From NCBI GenBank assembly GCA_023091665.1, contig JALJCQ010000011.1:2542001-2606000 (forward strand): a stretch of 64,000 nucleotides of DNA, given 5' to 3'. Source of the stretch: Pythium myriotylum (taxonomy: Eukaryota; Oomycota; Peronosporomycetes; Pythiales; Pythiaceae). The notes below the pieces were generated by a model that was given only the letters and a program-made list of their open reading frames with translations, did not search any database and was not told the origin of the DNA. This document shows, piece by piece, positions 32,516 to 41,735 of the stretch. The position numbers and the translations under genes were made by a program. Each line of letters begins with the position of its first letter. Position 1 is the first letter of the stretch.

Positions 32516-34177
32516 TCAAAAAGCTCGTCGAATCAATTTTAATTCTCTTTCCAAACGACGATTATCATTACCTAAACCGCGAGCACCTTGAAGTTTATCG
32601 AATTCATGTTTTAGAATGCTTCGACGTCCTTTAGAGCGAAGCTCGAGAGCCCTAGGCTTGAGAGCAAGCTCTCTAGCCGTCAGGCTATTAATTTCTGCAA
32701 CACCTAAACCACTCATGGAGTCATCCGGACGCCGTCCGAAAGGTCTTTGACCGTCGGACAAGTCCGACTGGTCGGCAGACGAGAATGAGAGAGCTCTTTG
32801 GAATCGTTTTGGATTGACAGACTTGAGTGTAACGTCCGCAGATACAAGTCGATCTCCATATCTATTCGCAATATAATTTAGAGCTCCAAGCCAATTAGCA
32901 TTTTTATCAACACGACTCTTAATAGACGGACTAATTTCCTTCTGTTTCTTACTCATGATTGCTGCATATTCACCAAGGTAATATGTTTTCTTACCAATCT
33001 TTGGACCTTCAAGAAATACCTTCTCATCCGCTAACCAAGGGTTGTCATTGTATAATCTGATAAGAATATCTTTCACTTGATTGTTACCATCTGAAATAAC
33101 CTTGTCATTTGGATCCACTGGTTGAATATTGGTATTACTGTTTGCGAATCTAGTTGAATCAGGATTTTTGAAGATCGGTGATTGTTTGAATGAGATGTTA
33201 TTTTGCTTCAAAAATTTGATGTACATATCAAGTGTCGATTCCCATGAGACTTGGCTGTTGGATTTTGCTCGATCGCCATCAAAAACTTTTAATTCACCAT
33301 CAAATAGTTTTACTCGAAAACCTCCATTTACTGGAATATAGCCACCGTGATGGTTTCTTCCCTTCTTATATGGGATTGGTAATCTCGTTCCCTCAGGGAA
33401 GGTATTGTTCATCAAAATATCACGAAGCACTTCGTATGATCCAGACTCAATGTTGAATCCAAACGGATGCGACGAACCAACGGCGGTATCTTCTGTCTCA
33501 ATATCAATAAGATTCAATATGTAATCATACGTTGCAACCCAATCATAGGTATTCAGTGGTTTGTTTGCTAACTTCCCGTTATTTACATTGAAGAGTTTGC
33601 CATCTGTTCCAATATAGACATTTTTATCTGGAGTGCCAGAATTTAGAATTGGATTGACCTTTCTTTTGATAATAGTTGGATTGATGGTGTATTGATCAAT
33701 TATTTTTTCTCGGGCATTCTTTTGAAAGTTGAAATCATTAGCTTCAACTTGAGTTCCAAAGTCGTATGTACTGTGTGAGTCATCAATATCACTCAACTAA
33801 TCTTCTTCGTTACCAATATCCTCGATTTCATATTGACTATCTGTTGTTGTCATTGTCGGTACTGCCTGCATACCCATTGTAGTCATTGAAGGTGTTGCTT
33901 GTGTTCCCATCGTTGTCATTGTTGGAGCTGCTTGCATCCCCATTGTTGTCATTGATGGAGCTGCTTGTACACCTGCTGAAGTCATTGTTGGAGCTACTTT
34001 CCTTAGTAATTGTTGACGTTTCGAAGTATCTATAGTTTGATCCAGATCAGTAGCCCATTGCGTTAGTTTGTATCGATCATTCTTAATGCGTGCTAATTGA
34101 AGCTCCTTACTGTTCTCTTCAGCGAGTTGCTTCAATTTATTTTTTCGATCGCGGACAGATTTAAAACTTGGAAACAT
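32516..34177 (-). pseudogene. Large late protein with 11-residue repeats, interrupted by one TAG
   Basis: Two adjacent open frames (34177-33797 and 33796-32516) share one reading frame and are separated only by TAG at 33797-33799; the second frame has no ATG of its own at its start. Together they make a product of about 552 residues. The N-terminal part is a Lys-rich coil followed by five 11-residue repeats of the type APTMTTMGxQA (about 50-105). The rest (YDWVATYDYILNLIDIE..., GRNHHGGYIPVNGGF...) is unassigned. It lies within the late cluster between the minor capsid gene and two small genes, so a virion role is likely but unproven. Confidence 0.65.
32648..32768. repeat. Compact hairpin cluster inside the large late gene
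   Basis: Perfect short inverted repeats: 32648-32658 (AGCC-CTA-GGCT), 32660-32673 (GAGAGC-AA-GCTCTC), 32726-32738 (CGGAC-GCC-GTCCG) and 32753-32768 (GTCGGAC-AA-GTCCGAC, extendable with one bulge). The stretch is GC-rich against an AT-rich gene and encodes Arg/Asp/Ser-rich residues. Confidence 0.6.
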
Positions 34178-34230
34178 TATCGAGTCTATATAATATTACA
34201 ATTATTGTTTTAGTTATTGAAAATAACTTG

Positions 34231-34245
34231 GGCTCCTATGGAGCC
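34231..34245. terminator. Hairpin at the 3' end of the minor capsid gene
   Basis: GGCTCC-TAT-GGAGCC is a perfect 6-bp stem with a 3-nt loop that overlaps the stop region of the gene ending at 34236. Size and placement resemble the other hairpins of this element. Confidence 0.45.
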
Positions 34246-35108
34246 TTTCTATCACGGATTAATAGCATTATCAATGAATTCGAGCCTCCAAATTTAACAT
34301 TGTTAAGGTCTTGATCGACGATGCTCAGAGTAATATTGCTGTATGCTCCATCGTTAATCGAGAGCCACTGATATTCAGGTGGCTGAATTGAGATCAACTG
34401 ACCAATTGATGTCCCTTGAGGACTGAACGAAGTCAGAATATCAGGTGGTGTGCTAACCCGATTGTTAATAAGATTAGAACGAATTAAATAACTGCTGACG
34501 GGATTAACTTGTGGAGAGATATTGCTCAAAAATACTTGATTTGTTGTTTGAATACTTGATGGGTACGTTGCTGGACTGAATCCAATCACATTTGAAAATC
34601 CATTGTTTGAAATAGTGATTGGAGGAGTATTAGTAGCGGTTGGTAATCCAGTTCCGGTTAATGAGTATAAACCAGTCGATGGACGTGAATATCCACTAGG
34701 AACAGAAGTTGGTGTTGCTAAGCAAGTAATTTCGCATGAATAGTATGTTGCGTTTTCTCTCATAGCGATATACACAACGTTATTACCTTGAGAATCTATC
34801 AAATATGCACCGATACTAACTAACTGAGACTCGATGTAGTTTGATATATCTGCATACGAATAGTATCCATTCGGAAGCGTGATTGAAACAGATTGATAAG
34901 TCGCCGCTGTTGGAACTAAAACGCTGAACGTATTGTTGTTGTATAAACTCCCATTAATGTTGAATTGAGAGTTGTAAATCTGCAGGCTGGACAGAGCAAT
35001 TTCTTGATTTTTGAAATTCACGCTTGATCCAGTAAAGTTGAATCTGAATGTATTGTTCAAGCCATTGGAAACAATGTTATTCCGGTTAAAAATGATAGTG
35101 CTCGTCAT
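34236..35108 (-). CDS. Maverick minor capsid protein (penton-like)
   Basis: 290 residues, taking the ATG at 35108 (MTSTIIFNRNN); the frame extends 25 codons upstream, but the extension has no family features and overlaps the promoter gap. The sequence is rich in Asn, Ser, Thr and Tyr and beta-prone throughout. Its N-terminal block (LNNTFRFNFTGSSVNFKNQE, then IALSSLQIYNSQFNI) and LPNGYYSYADISNYI are like the single jelly-roll minor capsid proteins of Polintons and Polinton-like viruses, which form pentameric vertices. It lies downstream of the packaging ATPase in the minus-strand late cluster. Confidence 0.78.
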   Translation of the reverse strand: MTSTIIFNRNNIVSNGLNNTFRFNFTGSSVNFKNQEIALSSLQIYNSQFNINGSLYNNNTFSVLVPTAATYQSVSITLPNGYYSYADISNYIESQLVSIGAYLIDSQGNNVVYIAMRENATYYSCEITCLATPTSVPSGYSRPSTGLYSLTGTGLPTATNTPPITISNNGFSNVIGFSPATYPSSIQTTNQVFLSNISPQVNPVSSYLIRSNLINNRVSTPPDILTSFSPQGTSIGQLISIQPPEYQWLSINDGAYSNITLSIVDQDLNNVKFGGSNSLIMLLIRDRKAP

Positions 35109-35210
35109 ATTTAGTTTGTCGTGTAGAAAGCCTGCTCTATATTCCACGAGAGAAATTAAATATGTTTTTTGGTACAAAAACAAATCGAGATTTGTTTCCG
35201 CGCCGGTATA

Positions 35211-35879
35211 TTAAGTAAAAACTTCACCTTTGAAATTCTTCCGAATTTGTTGCTTGACGGAGTCTATAAACAACATCTGTCCCTTTTCAGATGTTGCTTG
35301 TTTGTAATACCTGTAGATATCATCTTCACTTACTCCAGGTAGATTAAAATCTTTCAAAATTAGCTTTAGATCGCGTTTTGAATTTGCTTTTAGAATAGCA
35401 ATGTATTCAGAATTCAATCTAATCATCTTGTCAGTAGCAAAATAGCTATGAGCTATGAAGATTGTTGAAAGTCCTTTGTGTCTTCCTCGAGTAAAGAAAT
35501 GACTGAATAAATCTCTCTGTAGCTTATTATCGTTGGAATAATCATCAATAATAACAAGCTGTAGAGCATTTGGAATTTCTTTGATGGCATCAACACTTGG
35601 AGGAGCATCAGGATCATAAAACGTTACAAAACCTTGTAATTTTTCTTTGATGCAATCGTATAACTCTTGATCAGGGTTGCGAGCTATAATATGTAAGTGG
35701 CTATAGACGTGTGGAGACTCTTTGAGTATATGAAAAGCTAGATTTGATTTACCAGAGAAACTGGGACCTAAAACTATCATTCGGAAAAGCTTCTGGATAC
35801 CAAGCTTGTCATTCACTCCAAACGATTTCTTCTTAAACTCCTTTGGGAGCATCCCACCAAAATCAGGAATCGAACTCAT
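35211..35879 (-). CDS. A32-like genome packaging ATPase
   Basis: An intact ORF of 222 residues. Walker A is GPSFSGKSN (about 33-41), Walker B is LVIIDDYS (about 108-115), and a sensor-like IFIAHSYF follows. This is the FtsK/HerA-type motor family that translocates linear DNA into capsids in Mavericks, adenovirus-related elements and large DNA viruses. It is the first gene of the minus-strand late cluster and is divergent from the fibre gene across only 46 nt. Confidence 0.93.
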   Translation of the reverse strand: MSSIPDFGGMLPKEFKKKSFGVNDKLGIQKLFRMIVLGPSFSGKSNLAFHILKESPHVYSHLHIIARNPDQELYDCIKEKLQGFVTFYDPDAPPSVDAIKEIPNALQLVIIDDYSNDNKLQRDLFSHFFTRGRHKGLSTIFIAHSYFATDKMIRLNSEYIAILKANSKRDLKLILKDFNLPGVSEDDIYRYYKQATSEKGQMLFIDSVKQQIRKNFKGEVFT

Positions 35880-35882
35880 ATC

Positions 35883-35917
35883 GCACCGGAGGTGCTGCTT
35901 AGTAATCTCCGATTACT
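35883..35917. promoter_or_regulatory. Twin hairpins filling the ATPase/fibre divergent promoter
   Basis: Two perfect stem-loops, 35883-35895 (GCACC-GGA-GGTGC) and 35901-35917 (AGTAATC-TCC-GATTACT), occupy most of the 46 nt between two divergent start codons (35879 minus, 35926 plus). Placement suggests control of transcription or translation of both genes; this is not proven. Confidence 0.55.
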
Positions 35918-35925
35918 GATCTTGT

Positions 35926-38589
35926 ATGACAAATCTATCTGTTATATTATATAAAGGATCATTTTACAAAGTGCTACCGCCTAATTATGTTCCATCCTTG
36001 TACAATCCATCAGACTATATCGGCTCATCCGATTACTTGACTATTAGTATTGGCGATTTGCGATATAACAAAAGAAATGGGGTGAATTACACTTCGGATT
36101 TGTACATCACTGGAAATATCTATCAAAATGGAACAAAGATTGATTTGAGTGTGCTGTCGGGTATTACACCAGGAACAGCTTCCGCTGGGAAATTGATTGC
36201 GGTTGACTCTAATTGAGACATCGCGAACATTAATAATCTTTCAGCATCGCAATTAACAGGAACTCTTCAAACAGCTGCACAACCTAACATTACATCATTG
36301 GGAACAATTTCATCAACACTCAATATTAGTGGATCTACTCCATTATCTTGTAATAACTCCCTATCGAGTAGCACGTGCTCGTTATCTGTTGATTCTGTAT
36401 CTGGAGATCAGACATTTGGCAGTACCACAGCGAATAAGTTTCATTTAAGAACAAATGGAAATAGAAAAATAACGATAGGATCGACAGGTTTAGTAGGCAT
36501 TAATAATACATCTCCAGCTAAACAATTAGATATTATCGGATCGACAGCATTAACAAACTCATTGTATCAAATCACTGATGGAACAGTTATTTATCAGCAG
36601 TGGTTCGATGGGACTCAATGTTGTCTCCAAACGTTTTCAAATCATCCATTGACTTTTGCCACGAATAATGCTTCAGTGCAAATGTCAATATTAACGAATG
36701 GAAATGTAGCTGTTAATAACACATTGACAGCTTCGAATATATCCGCTTCAACTTTATATGGAACACTTCAAACAGCTGCTCAGCCTAATATTACATCGAT
36801 CGGATCTTTAGCGACTCTTACGGCTACATCAATTACTGGAACACTTCAAACAGCTGCTCAGCCAAATATTACCTCAGTTGGAACTGTAACATCATTGAAT
36901 ACGACAGGATTAATAACCGCTACTTTAACTGCTAATAGGCAATCGTTTAGATCGATAAATGGTACTTCAACATGTGCTCTGTTTCATTTTAACAATGGGG
37001 ATGTTTATTTTGGAACATCTACAGCAAACAATTTAGTCTTTCAAACAAGTAATACAGGAAGAATGACAATTAGCTCAACGGGCGCTGTATCTGGTATCTC
37101 ATCATTAAGCGCTACTTCTATTACAGGAACTTTACAAACAGCAGCTCAACCTAATATTACATCTACAGGAGATTTAACGCTACCTACGTCATTGACAATT
37201 ACAAATGGTACTACTCCACTATCAATCAGTAATACAACATCAACTAGTACCTTTCGCTTAACCATTCAAAATAGTGGTGGTGCTCAAGATATTGGCTCTT
37301 TTACAAGCCATAGCTTCTTTTTAAATTCAAACAACACAAGACGATTGCAATGTGATACTGTTGGTAATGTAGATATTTTAAATCATAACGCTTCTACTGT
37401 TGGATTAAAGCTTGGTGGAACATTAATTACATCATCGGCTACTGAATTAAACTTTTTATCTGGAGCGACCGCTGGGACGGCAAGTGCAAGTAAAGCTCTT
37501 GTGGCTGATTCAAACAGAAGTATCACGAATATTTCAAAAATAAATTTAACGAGCTCTGATGCTACAACGACTACCGAAACTACTAATGCAAGTGCTTTTG
37601 GATTGAATATACTGGCTACAACTAATGCAAATGGTCAATACAACGCTGCAGGAATAGCTTTTAGAAACGCTCTTAGCGATGGCATGCCTCATGGAGTAAT
37701 TTTATGTCAAAGAACAGCAGCTGCGGCTGGCGATCTAGTGTTTCTGACTCAATCAGTGACCAATAATTTATCAGAAACTTTACGTTGTTTATCAACTGGA
37801 GCTATTACTGTTAATGCTACAGCCAACGCTGGAATTACTTGCTTTGGTTCCGCAAACTATGTTGATGGTTCATACCAGAAAGTATTAGATTTGCAATCGA
37901 ACAATGTGTCTCCAATAGATTTTTGTATTGAAATTAACTCTGGAACAAACGCAACAAGTACAAATGCTACTTGGATGGGCAATTTGACTAATAATGACTT
38001 GCGATTCGGAGTCAATAACTCAACTAAGATGATTCTTGACACAAATGGGCGTTTAGGAGTTGGAACAACATCACCGAGTACTACTTTGCATGTTAGTGGA
38101 ACTGTTTCTAATACATTTAATGTTGGTGGCCAGCTTTATGCTACTGGAACATCCACCGCTTACACAACAAGTCAATTGGGCCCCGTTACAGTGTCAGTAG
38201 CGGCTATGTTTGGTGGTCCTATTCAATGTTCGTCGATTTATTGTACATCGGATCGTAGATGTAAGGACATTATCGACCAATTAGACACTGATTATTGCGA
38301 TAAATTTTATGATCTAAATGTTTATGAATACAAATACAAAGGGTCAGATGAAACAATTCCAAAGATTGGTTTCATTAGTCAAGAATTGTATGCAGCTGGA
38401 TACATAAATTTACTATCAATGACACCGAATGAAAACTTGAAGAAAGTGGATGAAGATGACATAGAAGGATATCAGATGAACATTGATTACAGCAAAATTA
38501 CAGCGATAAACTTCTGTACGATAAAAAAATTACTCAAACGGGTGAAGCAACTTGAGATGGAGCTGCAGCATAGCAATCAAAACAAGTAA
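35926..38589 (+). pseudogene. Fibre/receptor-spike protein with peptidase S74 chaperone tail, one TGA
   Basis: A frame of 887 codons is interrupted only by TGA at 36214-36216, where a related internal repeat (ADSNRS) suggests the lost codon was CGA (Arg). The body is Ser/Thr/Asn-rich and repetitive, with at least four copies of a GTLQTAAQPNIT unit (near 36259, 36763, 36838 and 37126), as in trimeric phage and giant-virus fibres. The C-terminus (about 38235-38589) is an S74 intramolecular chaperone: CTSDRRCKDII holds the Ser-Asp and Lys that self-cleave, followed by IGFISQEL and a coiled coil. S74 domains trimerise fibres and then cut themselves off. The product is a likely attachment protein of the virion. 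Confidence 0.85.
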
Positions 38590-38595
38590 GCATTA

Positions 38596-38671
38596 GAACG
38601 AAGTTCGAGAGTCCTTGACTCGAGAACAAGTTCTCTTGTCTTCGGACAATTGGCAAAAAAACATTTTTTTG
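38596..38671. terminator. Array of four perfect hairpins between convergent fibre and capsid genes
   Basis: 38596-38606 (GAAC-GAA-GTTC), 38609-38621 (GAGTC-CTT-GACTC), 38622-38635 (GAGAAC-AA-GTTCTC) and 38654-38671 (C-A7-CA-T7-G). They begin 7 nt after the fibre stop and lie 53 nt before the end of the capsid gene on the other strand. This suits a shared 3'-end or polyadenylation signal. Confidence 0.6.
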
Positions 38672-38723
38672 TCGGCAGGCGGACACCCAGAGGGGTCCAG
38701 AGTATCTTCTGTCCCTCGCCAAT

Positions 38724-40499
38724 CTACTCATATTCGACTACCTCTCCTGTTAATCGATCGATACTCATAGAACGACCGTATACGACGAGTATTAGGCAAT
38801 TCATTCCTTGACTGCAAGTATTAGTGCCGGAGACAAGGATAGATTGAGGCACATCTGGATTCGTTAATCGAGAGCAGTCTGCAATTAGAACACGCTGACC
38901 AAGATCCCATTTGTAGGAATCAAATAATCCATTGCTAATCTCATGCGATAGAGCTCCATTAATAGCTCCGAGCTTCTTGACTTCGTCTTGGAACGATTCA
39001 AATGAGTAATCATGCGTTTTGTTGAATACATTTTCATTGCCAACCATTACTTGGAAATTGCGAATGCTTGCTCCTGGCTGACAAGTCCATGGAGCACTGT
39101 CAGACGGGGATTGGAATTGTTCAATATTCGTTGCGCTTACGAAATGACCACTGCTTGTTTCACTATATGGAATCAGAGCAATGTATTTGATATTCTTTAA
39201 GCTTGAAGATAATTGAAAGCTAAACGGAGCGTTTTGCTGAGAGTTTTGTTGACCAGTACCTGCTTTTGATTTGAAATACTGTGCGTAGCAATCGAGGTAA
39301 TTGATTTTCTTAACAGGTTTAGCAACAATTTGACTTTGATTAGCGATATCGTAGAAAGGAATATATAAACGAGTCGTTGTAAATGGGAAGATTTGACCAG
39401 AAGTCGAGATCTGTGTAATATTGTTGGACATAACGCCGAAAGCTACTCGAAGTGAGCCAGCTCCACCAGTTGTAAGTTTTCCTGCATTTGGATTACCTGG
39501 GGCCGCACTTGACACCATTACTGGAACCGTAGAGCAACCGTTTAGGGAGAGAGAGGATAAGCTCATTAAATCTCCAGTTGCGGTTGTGATATCAACAAAG
39601 CCGGTATTGAACGTCATCGTTAATTTGATTTGAGGGTTCGCAACAAGATCCAATTCTTTAAAGATTGGATGGAGGTCAACTAAACGAAGCTTCAGCATAT
39701 AATACCACGTACCAGCAACACCTCCTGCGGTAGTAACGCCAGCTACGTATCCACCAGTACCTTGTTGTTGAATTTTAGAAAGAATTGCACCACTTCGCGT
39801 TGTCGGCCAACCCAGAGGATTTGTTGCTGTAATCGTTGCTCCAGTGGCATCAGAGGTACCAATTTGTTGTGGATTCCAAATTAGACGCTGAATTAGTCCG
39901 TTATTAAGAGCTGGAGTTGTTTCTGGAATTAAACCAGTAGCTACAGTTGTGGCAGCATTAACTGAATTATTCACAAAACCATCTCCTTGTGTTGAAGCGG
40001 TAGGATTGCTACTACTTTGTGGGAAATTCAGACTGACTACATCATCTGGAGCAAGATAGCAGTCTGCACCGTTCTTTAATAAATCATCATCACACCATTC
40101 AGTTTGAGCTCGTAAATTGTTCCAATAATTTTTATAGTCATTGCTCGTAATGACACTTTTACCGTTTATTTCAACCGCTAATTTATCTAAAATGTTCCAT
40201 ACACCAGCCTTTAATCCTACCGCAAAACGATTTAGAGTACCATTAAGAGCTGAGGCAGACGTATTTTTAACCGTTACTACATAAGGAACGACTACATATG
40301 CATCTCGAAGGCTGCCATAGCCAGTCGAGCCATTTAGTTGTGAAGTCGCATTAATGATAACAGTTCCCGATTGATACGAACCATTGTTGTCATCAACGAC
40401 ATTTACAACACGCTTGTCTTTGCTAACACTGACAACTGGATCCGGATTAGTTGTTGAATCGAATAAAAACGAATCTGCTAATTGGGTGCTATCACTCAT
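38724..40499 (-). CDS. Maverick major capsid protein (double jelly-roll)
   Basis: An intact ORF of 591 residues from the ATG at 40499. The sequence is beta-rich and of the length expected for Polinton/adenovirus-lineage double jelly-roll capsid proteins. Characteristic regions include VVVPYVVTVKNTSAS, then FAVGLKAGVWNILDKLAVEI near residues 90-110, VDLHPIFKELDLVANPQIKL at mid-protein, and LYIPFYDIANQSQI. The call rests on these patterns and on context with ATPase, protease and minor capsid genes. Hexameric capsomers on an icosahedral shell are expected for the family. Confidence 0.87.
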   Translation of the reverse strand: MSDSTQLADSFLFDSTTNPDPVVSVSKDKRVVNVVDDNNGSYQSGTVIINATSQLNGSTGYGSLRDAYVVVPYVVTVKNTSASALNGTLNRFAVGLKAGVWNILDKLAVEINGKSVITSNDYKNYWNNLRAQTEWCDDDLLKNGADCYLAPDDVVSLNFPQSSSNPTASTQGDGFVNNSVNAATTVATGLIPETTPALNNGLIQRLIWNPQQIGTSDATGATITATNPLGWPTTRSGAILSKIQQQGTGGYVAGVTTAGGVAGTWYYMLKLRLVDLHPIFKELDLVANPQIKLTMTFNTGFVDITTATGDLMSLSSLSLNGCSTVPVMVSSAAPGNPNAGKLTTGGAGSLRVAFGVMSNNITQISTSGQIFPFTTTRLYIPFYDIANQSQIVAKPVKKINYLDCYAQYFKSKAGTGQQNSQQNAPFSFQLSSSLKNIKYIALIPYSETSSGHFVSATNIEQFQSPSDSAPWTCQPGASIRNFQVMVGNENVFNKTHDYSFESFQDEVKKLGAINGALSHEISNGLFDSYKWDLGQRVLIADCSRLTNPDVPQSILVSGTNTCSQGMNCLILVVYGRSMSIDRLTGEVVEYE

Positions 40500-40559
40500 T
40501 ATTGAAATTGAAGGTTAATGCCTGTTATATTATGATTAGCTATATATAAGCATTACATA

Positions 40560-40946
40560 ATGATTTTTAAATCAAATAAATTGGGTGAATCGACTGCTAA
40601 TGAACTACAAGAACTAGCAAGTCAGCTGAACGTTCACATCGATGGGATATTAGATTTCAGAAACATCAAAGCTCCCCTAGGGAATGGAAGCTATATTATA
40701 TTACTTCGATTAGACTCAGGTGTAGGCCATTGGGTTTGTGTGTGCAACAATGAATACTTTGATTCAATGGGTTTGGGGCCTCCAAGCGTTATGGGCGCTA
40801 TGAAATTTAATGATAAACAGTATCAAGGAACATACGATGACTATTGCGGATTGTGGAGTCTGTTGTATCTTTATAGCAATCAACACAATCAACCTGACTT
40901 ATTCAGAAATTTTTACGACTTGAATACAGAAGTTTCGCTTCGTTAA
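40560..40946 (+). CDS. Adenovirus-type maturation cysteine protease
   Basis: An intact ORF of 128 residues, divergent from the capsid gene. The catalytic order is His (GHWVCV), Asp (YFDSMG) and Cys (DDYCGLWSL), as in the Ulp1/adenain clan. The minimal length is typical of Maverick proteases. Its expected job is cleavage of virion precursor proteins during maturation. Confidence 0.92.
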   Translation: MIFKSNKLGESTANELQELASQLNVHIDGILDFRNIKAPLGNGSYIILLRLDSGVGHWVCVCNNEYFDSMGLGPPSVMGAMKFNDKQYQGTYDDYCGLWSLLYLYSNQHNQPDLFRNFYDLNTEVSLR

Positions 40947-40953
40947 TATAATT

Positions 40954-41346
40954 ATGAATAGAATCAGACGTTATAGAGATACTGGAGTTAACGAAGTTGC
41001 TCCAAAAGATGATCATAGAATTGATGCGATAATGAAAGAATTGGAGTATCTTCGCTTTGAATTAGCTCAAAAAAAGGTTGAAACATCCATTTCAAAATAC
41101 TTTAATGAAGAGATATTTACAAAAGATAGAGAAGATTTACTCAAGGATGGATTTGTTAGTAAGGGAGACTACCTCGAAATCCCATTAACAATATTGAATG
41201 CCAGATACAAACAATGGTGCATCGATACTGGACATAATCGTATGTTGCGTAAAGCAATCATTGAGAACATCCGAAATGATAAAGTTGATGGAGTTGTGTT
41301 CAAATATTATGACGGATACGACAAAATACGTGTTTTTCCTAGTTAG
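40954..41346 (+). CDS. Unassigned Maverick protein with a possible winged-helix C-terminus
   Basis: 130 residues starting 7 nt after the protease stop. The N-terminal half is charged and helical. The C-terminal half (VSKGDYLEIPLTILNARYKQ, then WCIDTGHNRMLRKAIIENI and DGVVFKYYDGYDKIRVF) looks like the winged-helix tail of D5-like primase-helicases or phage primases (an LYxxYKxWC pattern). It lacks any helicase motif, so it could be a stand-alone DNA-binding remnant. The stop overlaps that of the minus ORF at 41339 by 8 nt. Confidence 0.55.
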   Translation: MNRIRRYRDTGVNEVAPKDDHRIDAIMKELEYLRFELAQKKVETSISKYFNEEIFTKDREDLLKDGFVSKGDYLEIPLTILNARYKQWCIDTGHNRMLRKAIIENIRNDKVDGVVFKYYDGYDKIRVFPS

Positions 41347-41596
41347 TGTGCTTTTCGTTGATATTCTGACACTGTAGGTTCCAGAGGAACCCGAGGCATC
41401 TCTGATGCCGGCTCTTGATAGCTGCACTAATTAAATCAATTTCCTTACAGAGCTGTATTATTTCAGATGCTGAATGCTTTTCTATTTTGGGGTACTCATA
41501 TAAATCACTCAGTATTTCGGTATCTACCGGTTCATTGAGCTGGACGTCATCAACATAACCAGTATCATCGGTATCGGATAAATACGTAATATCCAT
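41339..41596 (-). CDS. Small acidic protein of unknown function
   Basis: 85 residues from the ATG at 41596 (MDITYLSDTDD); the open frame runs upstream only from a non-ATG codon. Asp/Glu-rich N-terminal half, mixed C-terminal half. The last ~25 codons lie on a pair of hairpins (41377-41409), so the C-terminus may have been altered by them. It borders the CRN cargo on the right. No family recognised. Confidence 0.45.
   Translation of the reverse strand: MDITYLSDTDDTGYVDDVQLNEPVDTEILSDLYEYPKIEKHSASEIIQLCKEIDLISAAIKSRHQRCLGFLWNLQCQNINEKHTN
41377..41409. repeat. Twin hairpins at the 3' end of two convergent Maverick genes
   Basis: GGTTCC-AGA-GGAACC (41377-41391) and GGCATC-TCT-GATGCC (41395-41409) are two perfect 6-bp stems with 3-nt loops, separated by 3 nt. 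They lie in the last codons of the minus ORF and just past the + ORF stop. Confidence 0.6.
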
Positions 41597-41735
41597 GTTT
41601 TTTGTGTCTATATAGATAAATATATTTTGTATCTGCAGTTGTTCAATCTCCCAAACCAACGTTGGGTTGCACCATTTGATTGGCTGAAATAGGAATAGGA
41701 AGAACGTCCCTCACTCTCAGAAAGCAATTGGAAAC

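Noticed and set aside
40954..41346. D5-like primase-helicase
   Set aside because: Only a winged-helix-like tail is visible; there are no primase or Walker motifs in 130 residues.
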